From an uncultured Lachnospiraceae bacterium (GTDB lineage: Bacteria > Bacillota_A > Clostridia > Lachnospirales > Lachnospiraceae): a DNA stretch of 7,326 nucleotides. Below the pieces are notes generated by a model that did no database searches, had not been told where the DNA came from, and worked only from the letters and a program-made list of their open reading frames with translations. The position numbers and the translations under genes were made by a program. This document shows, in pieces, positions 6,057 through 7,326 of this stretch; the stretch's first letter is position 1; each line of letters begins with the position of its first letter. The DNA lies in assembly GCA_910585855.1 (NCBI GenBank), contig CAJUGZ010000221.1:1-7326 (forward strand). The letters are read 5' to 3'.

Positions 6057-6085
6057 TTGCTGTATTGCAGCTTTTCGGTTATAAT
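6057..6085 (+). promoter_or_regulatory. Sigma-A-type promoter of deoD
   Basis: TTGCTG (6057-6062), a 17-nt spacer and a perfect TATAAT (6080-6085) lie 109 bp before the deoD ATG. Transcription should start near 6092, giving a leader of about 100 nt. I looked for a purine riboswitch in this leader and do not see its conserved core. The rest of the 326-bp metF-deoD gap (5905-6056) is AT-rich with nothing I can name. Confidence 0.6.
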
Positions 6086-6102
6086 TTATCTAAATAGAGC
6101 AA

Positions 6103-6122
6103 TAAGGAACTGTAGAAAAATA
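6103..6122 (+). repeat. Imperfect 20-bp direct repeat, copy 1
   Basis: TAAGGAACTGT followed by AGAAAAATA in the deoD leader matches 6948-6967 at 17 of 20 positions, with the first 11 identical. The two copies bracket deoD. Chance similarity in AT-rich DNA is possible. Confidence 0.35.
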
Positions 6123-6194
6123 TTCGTATGTTATATTGGATTTGGAAGAACAATATTACAATATCATAAAAAAAGAAAATGGAGGATTTAAAAA

Positions 6195-6899
6195 ATGGCG
6201 ACACCACATAATACAGCAAAGAAAGGCGATATTGCAAAAACAGTTTTAATGCCGGGCGATCCGCTGCGTGCAAAGTATATTGCAGAAACATTTTTAGAAG
6301 ATGCAGTTTGCTTTAATACCGTAAGAAATATGTTTGGCTATACGGGAACTTATAAAGGGAAAAGAGTATCCGTTATGGGAAGCGGAATGGGTATGCCTTC
6401 GATTGGAATTTACAGCTATGAACTCTATCATGATTATGATGTAGAAGCGATTATCCGAATTGGTTCTGCAGGTGGAATTAGCGATAAAGTAAAGTTAAAG
6501 GATGTAGTAATCGGTATGGGAGCATCCACTGATTCCAATTATGCAGTACAATATCAGCTTCCGGGAACTTATGCTCCAATAGCGGATTTTGGATTGTTGA
6601 GAAGAGCAGTAGAGGCAGGGGAAGCACTTGGAATTTCAGTAGTAGTGGGAAATACGGTGTCTTCGGATCATTTTTATAATGAATTTCAGAATGTAAACGA
6701 ATTGTGGAAAAAGATGGGTGTACTTGCTGTGGAAATGGAAGCTGCTGCTTTATATATGAATGCAGCCAGAGCCGGAAAAAAAGCACTTTGCATTTGTACG
6801 ATTTCTGATCATTTGTTTACGGGAGAAGAGCTTTCGGCTGAGGACAGACAGACAGGATTTACAGATATGATGAAGATTGCTTTGGAAGCGGCAGAGTAA
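6195..6899 (+). CDS. deoD: Purine nucleoside phosphorylase, DeoD type
   Basis: This cytoplasmic enzyme catalyses phosphorolysis of purine (deoxy)nucleosides to free base plus (deoxy)ribose 1-phosphate in the salvage pathway. The 234 residues align almost without gaps to hexameric E. coli DeoD (239). Key residues are present: His5 and Arg44 (contributed across subunits), Gly21, Arg25 and Arg88 for phosphate in MPGDPLRAKYIAETFLED and IIRIGSAGG, the ribose-binding Glu180-Met181-Glu182 in VEMEAAALY, and the acid Asp205 in CTISDH with Arg218 after it. E. coli Cys-Gly at the phosphate loop is Ala-Gly here, a common change. GGAGG (6181-6185) lies 9 nt before the ATG. It appears to be a single-gene unit, with no deoA, deoB or deoC next to it and no clear DeoR or CytR operator. 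Confidence 0.97.
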   Translation: MATPHNTAKKGDIAKTVLMPGDPLRAKYIAETFLEDAVCFNTVRNMFGYTGTYKGKRVSVMGSGMGMPSIGIYSYELYHDYDVEAIIRIGSAGGISDKVKLKDVVIGMGASTDSNYAVQYQLPGTYAPIADFGLLRRAVEAGEALGISVVVGNTVSSDHFYNEFQNVNELWKKMGVLAVEMEAAALYMNAARAGKKALCICTISDHLFTGEELSAEDRQTGFTDMMKIALEAAE

Positions 6900-6947
6900 C
6901 TGGGGGGACGCTGAAAGCGGGAAGATTTTTTCCAGGTTCGCTTGTGC

Positions 6948-6967
6948 TAAGGAACTGTTACAAAATA
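6948..6967 (+). repeat. Imperfect 20-bp direct repeat, copy 2
   Basis: TAAGGAACTGT followed by TACAAAATA lies 48 bp after the deoD stop and matches 6103-6122 at 17 of 20 positions. It also forms a small hairpin, GTTA with TAAC. No role is evident. Confidence 0.35.
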
Positions 6968-7068
6968 ACTTACATCTGAAATTTTTATAGAATGATTTAT
7001 TTTTATAATAGTTTCAAAGTGATTTTTTTGCCATTTTATTATTTTTTAAATGAAAAGAAGATAGGATG

Positions 7069-7304
7069 CTGCTGGAAAGGGTTGGCTTTCACCGGACGCC
7101 AGAGGCGGTTTGCTCCTGTCCTTTGCCTGCTCCGCTCCAAACGGTAAGAAAGTCTACGGCTTCTGATTTCGGTTCATCCAACCGTACGAACCGGGGCGCA
7201 ATTCGCCCTCATGACAGCCGAAACGAACTGGGTGTAAGGAAGGATTTTACCAACCATAAAACATCCTCTTCCTTATTATCCGGGCTAAACACGCCCCTTT
7301 TTTT
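7069..7304 (+). other. GC-richer, hairpin-dense intergenic island; possible structured RNA or dispersed element
   Basis: The 427 bp after deoD hold no convincing gene. From about 7069 the base composition changes abruptly from very AT-rich to GC-richer. Plus-strand hairpins include CGCC/GGCG (7097-7107), CGGTTC/GAACCG (7170-7193), GGGCG/CGCCC (7194-7208), and a long one pairing 7235-7244 with 7264-7275 around a 2-nt bulge. An alternative stem, TTTCGG/CCGAAA (7167-7172 with 7218-7223), competes with the second. The block ends in a GGGC/GCCC stem and seven T residues, as expected for a plus-strand transcript end. It matches no riboswitch, tmRNA, RNase P, SRP RNA or group II intron domain V that I know. 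A perfect TATAAT (7004-7009) lies upstream without a good -35. It could be a non-coding RNA, the leader of a gene beyond the window, or a repeated intergenic element. Confidence 0.35.
7282..7304 (+). terminator. Weak rho-independent terminator-like hairpin
   Basis: GGGC (7282-7285) pairs with GCCC (7293-7296) around a 7-nt loop, followed by seven T residues (7298-7304). The stem is only 4 bp, but the T-run is strong, and a longer bulged hairpin (7235-7275) sits immediately upstream. It may end a transcript from the preceding island, or attenuate a downstream gene outside the window. Confidence 0.4.
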
Positions 7305-7326
7305 GCATACCCTGCATAGAAGCAGG

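Noticed and set aside
6086..6194. Purine riboswitch in the deoD leader
   Set aside because: The conserved loop and junction bases of the purine aptamer are not present.
6908..6932. Terminator directly after deoD (CGCT/AGCG hairpin followed by a T-run)
   Set aside because: The stem is only 4 bp and the T-run is separated from it by about eight bases, so I could not support it as an intrinsic terminator.
7042..7173. Minus-strand open frame of about 44 codons in the GC-richer island
   Set aside because: It has no ATG or ribosome binding site, is Arg-rich, and is best explained as chance openness of a structured GC-richer sequence.

Overview
The window looks like chromosomal DNA of a motile, low-GC Gram-positive anaerobe of the class Clostridia, most likely family Lachnospiraceae. 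The clues are AT-rich intergenic DNA, strong AGGAGG-type ribosome binding sites, a csrA gene directly upstream of a large flagellin gene, a small Cys-rich protein of a kind I associate with Lachnospiraceae, a half-size EamA transporter, and B. subtilis SigD-type promoter spelling. Genus or species cannot be assigned from the sequence alone.

Layout, left to right: the 3' end of an unrecognised gene (2-157); a small conserved Cys-containing protein (197-559) with a good terminator; an 883-bp segment (805-1687) bounded by two 28-bp inverted repeats and carrying a minimal FimB/RecV-like tyrosine recombinase on the minus strand; csrA (1755-2021); a 687-aa flagellin (2228-4291) with a strong terminator; a half-size EamA transporter (4511-4924) behind a good sigma-A promoter; a methylenetetrahydrofolate reductase, metF (5008-5868), with its own terminator; a DeoD-type purine nucleoside phosphorylase (6195-6899); and a 427-bp gene-free tail holding a GC-richer, hairpin-dense island that ends in a T-run.

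The main discovery candidate is at 805-1687. The two 28-bp repeats match at 27 of 28 positions in opposite orientation. Each has 11-bp inverted arms around a 6-bp asymmetric core, the usual architecture of tyrosine-recombinase crossover sites, so recombination between them would invert the segment. Just inside the left site, on the minus strand, is a consensus flagellar sigma factor promoter (TAAA, 15-16 nt, CCGATAT) that now points away from csrA and flagellin. Inversion would place it on the plus strand about 110 bp upstream of the csrA start, reading into csrA-flagellin. I read this as a self-contained, Hin-like flagellar phase switch built on a tyrosine recombinase and captured here in the presumptive OFF orientation. 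Downstream, CsrA is probably a second, translational control on flagellin: the 206-nt flagellin leader has a hairpin presenting GGA in its loop, and GGA motifs also lie in the Shine-Dalgarno sequence. The genes from 4511 to 6899 look like ordinary housekeeping or transport genes in separate transcription units, with no evident role in motility.
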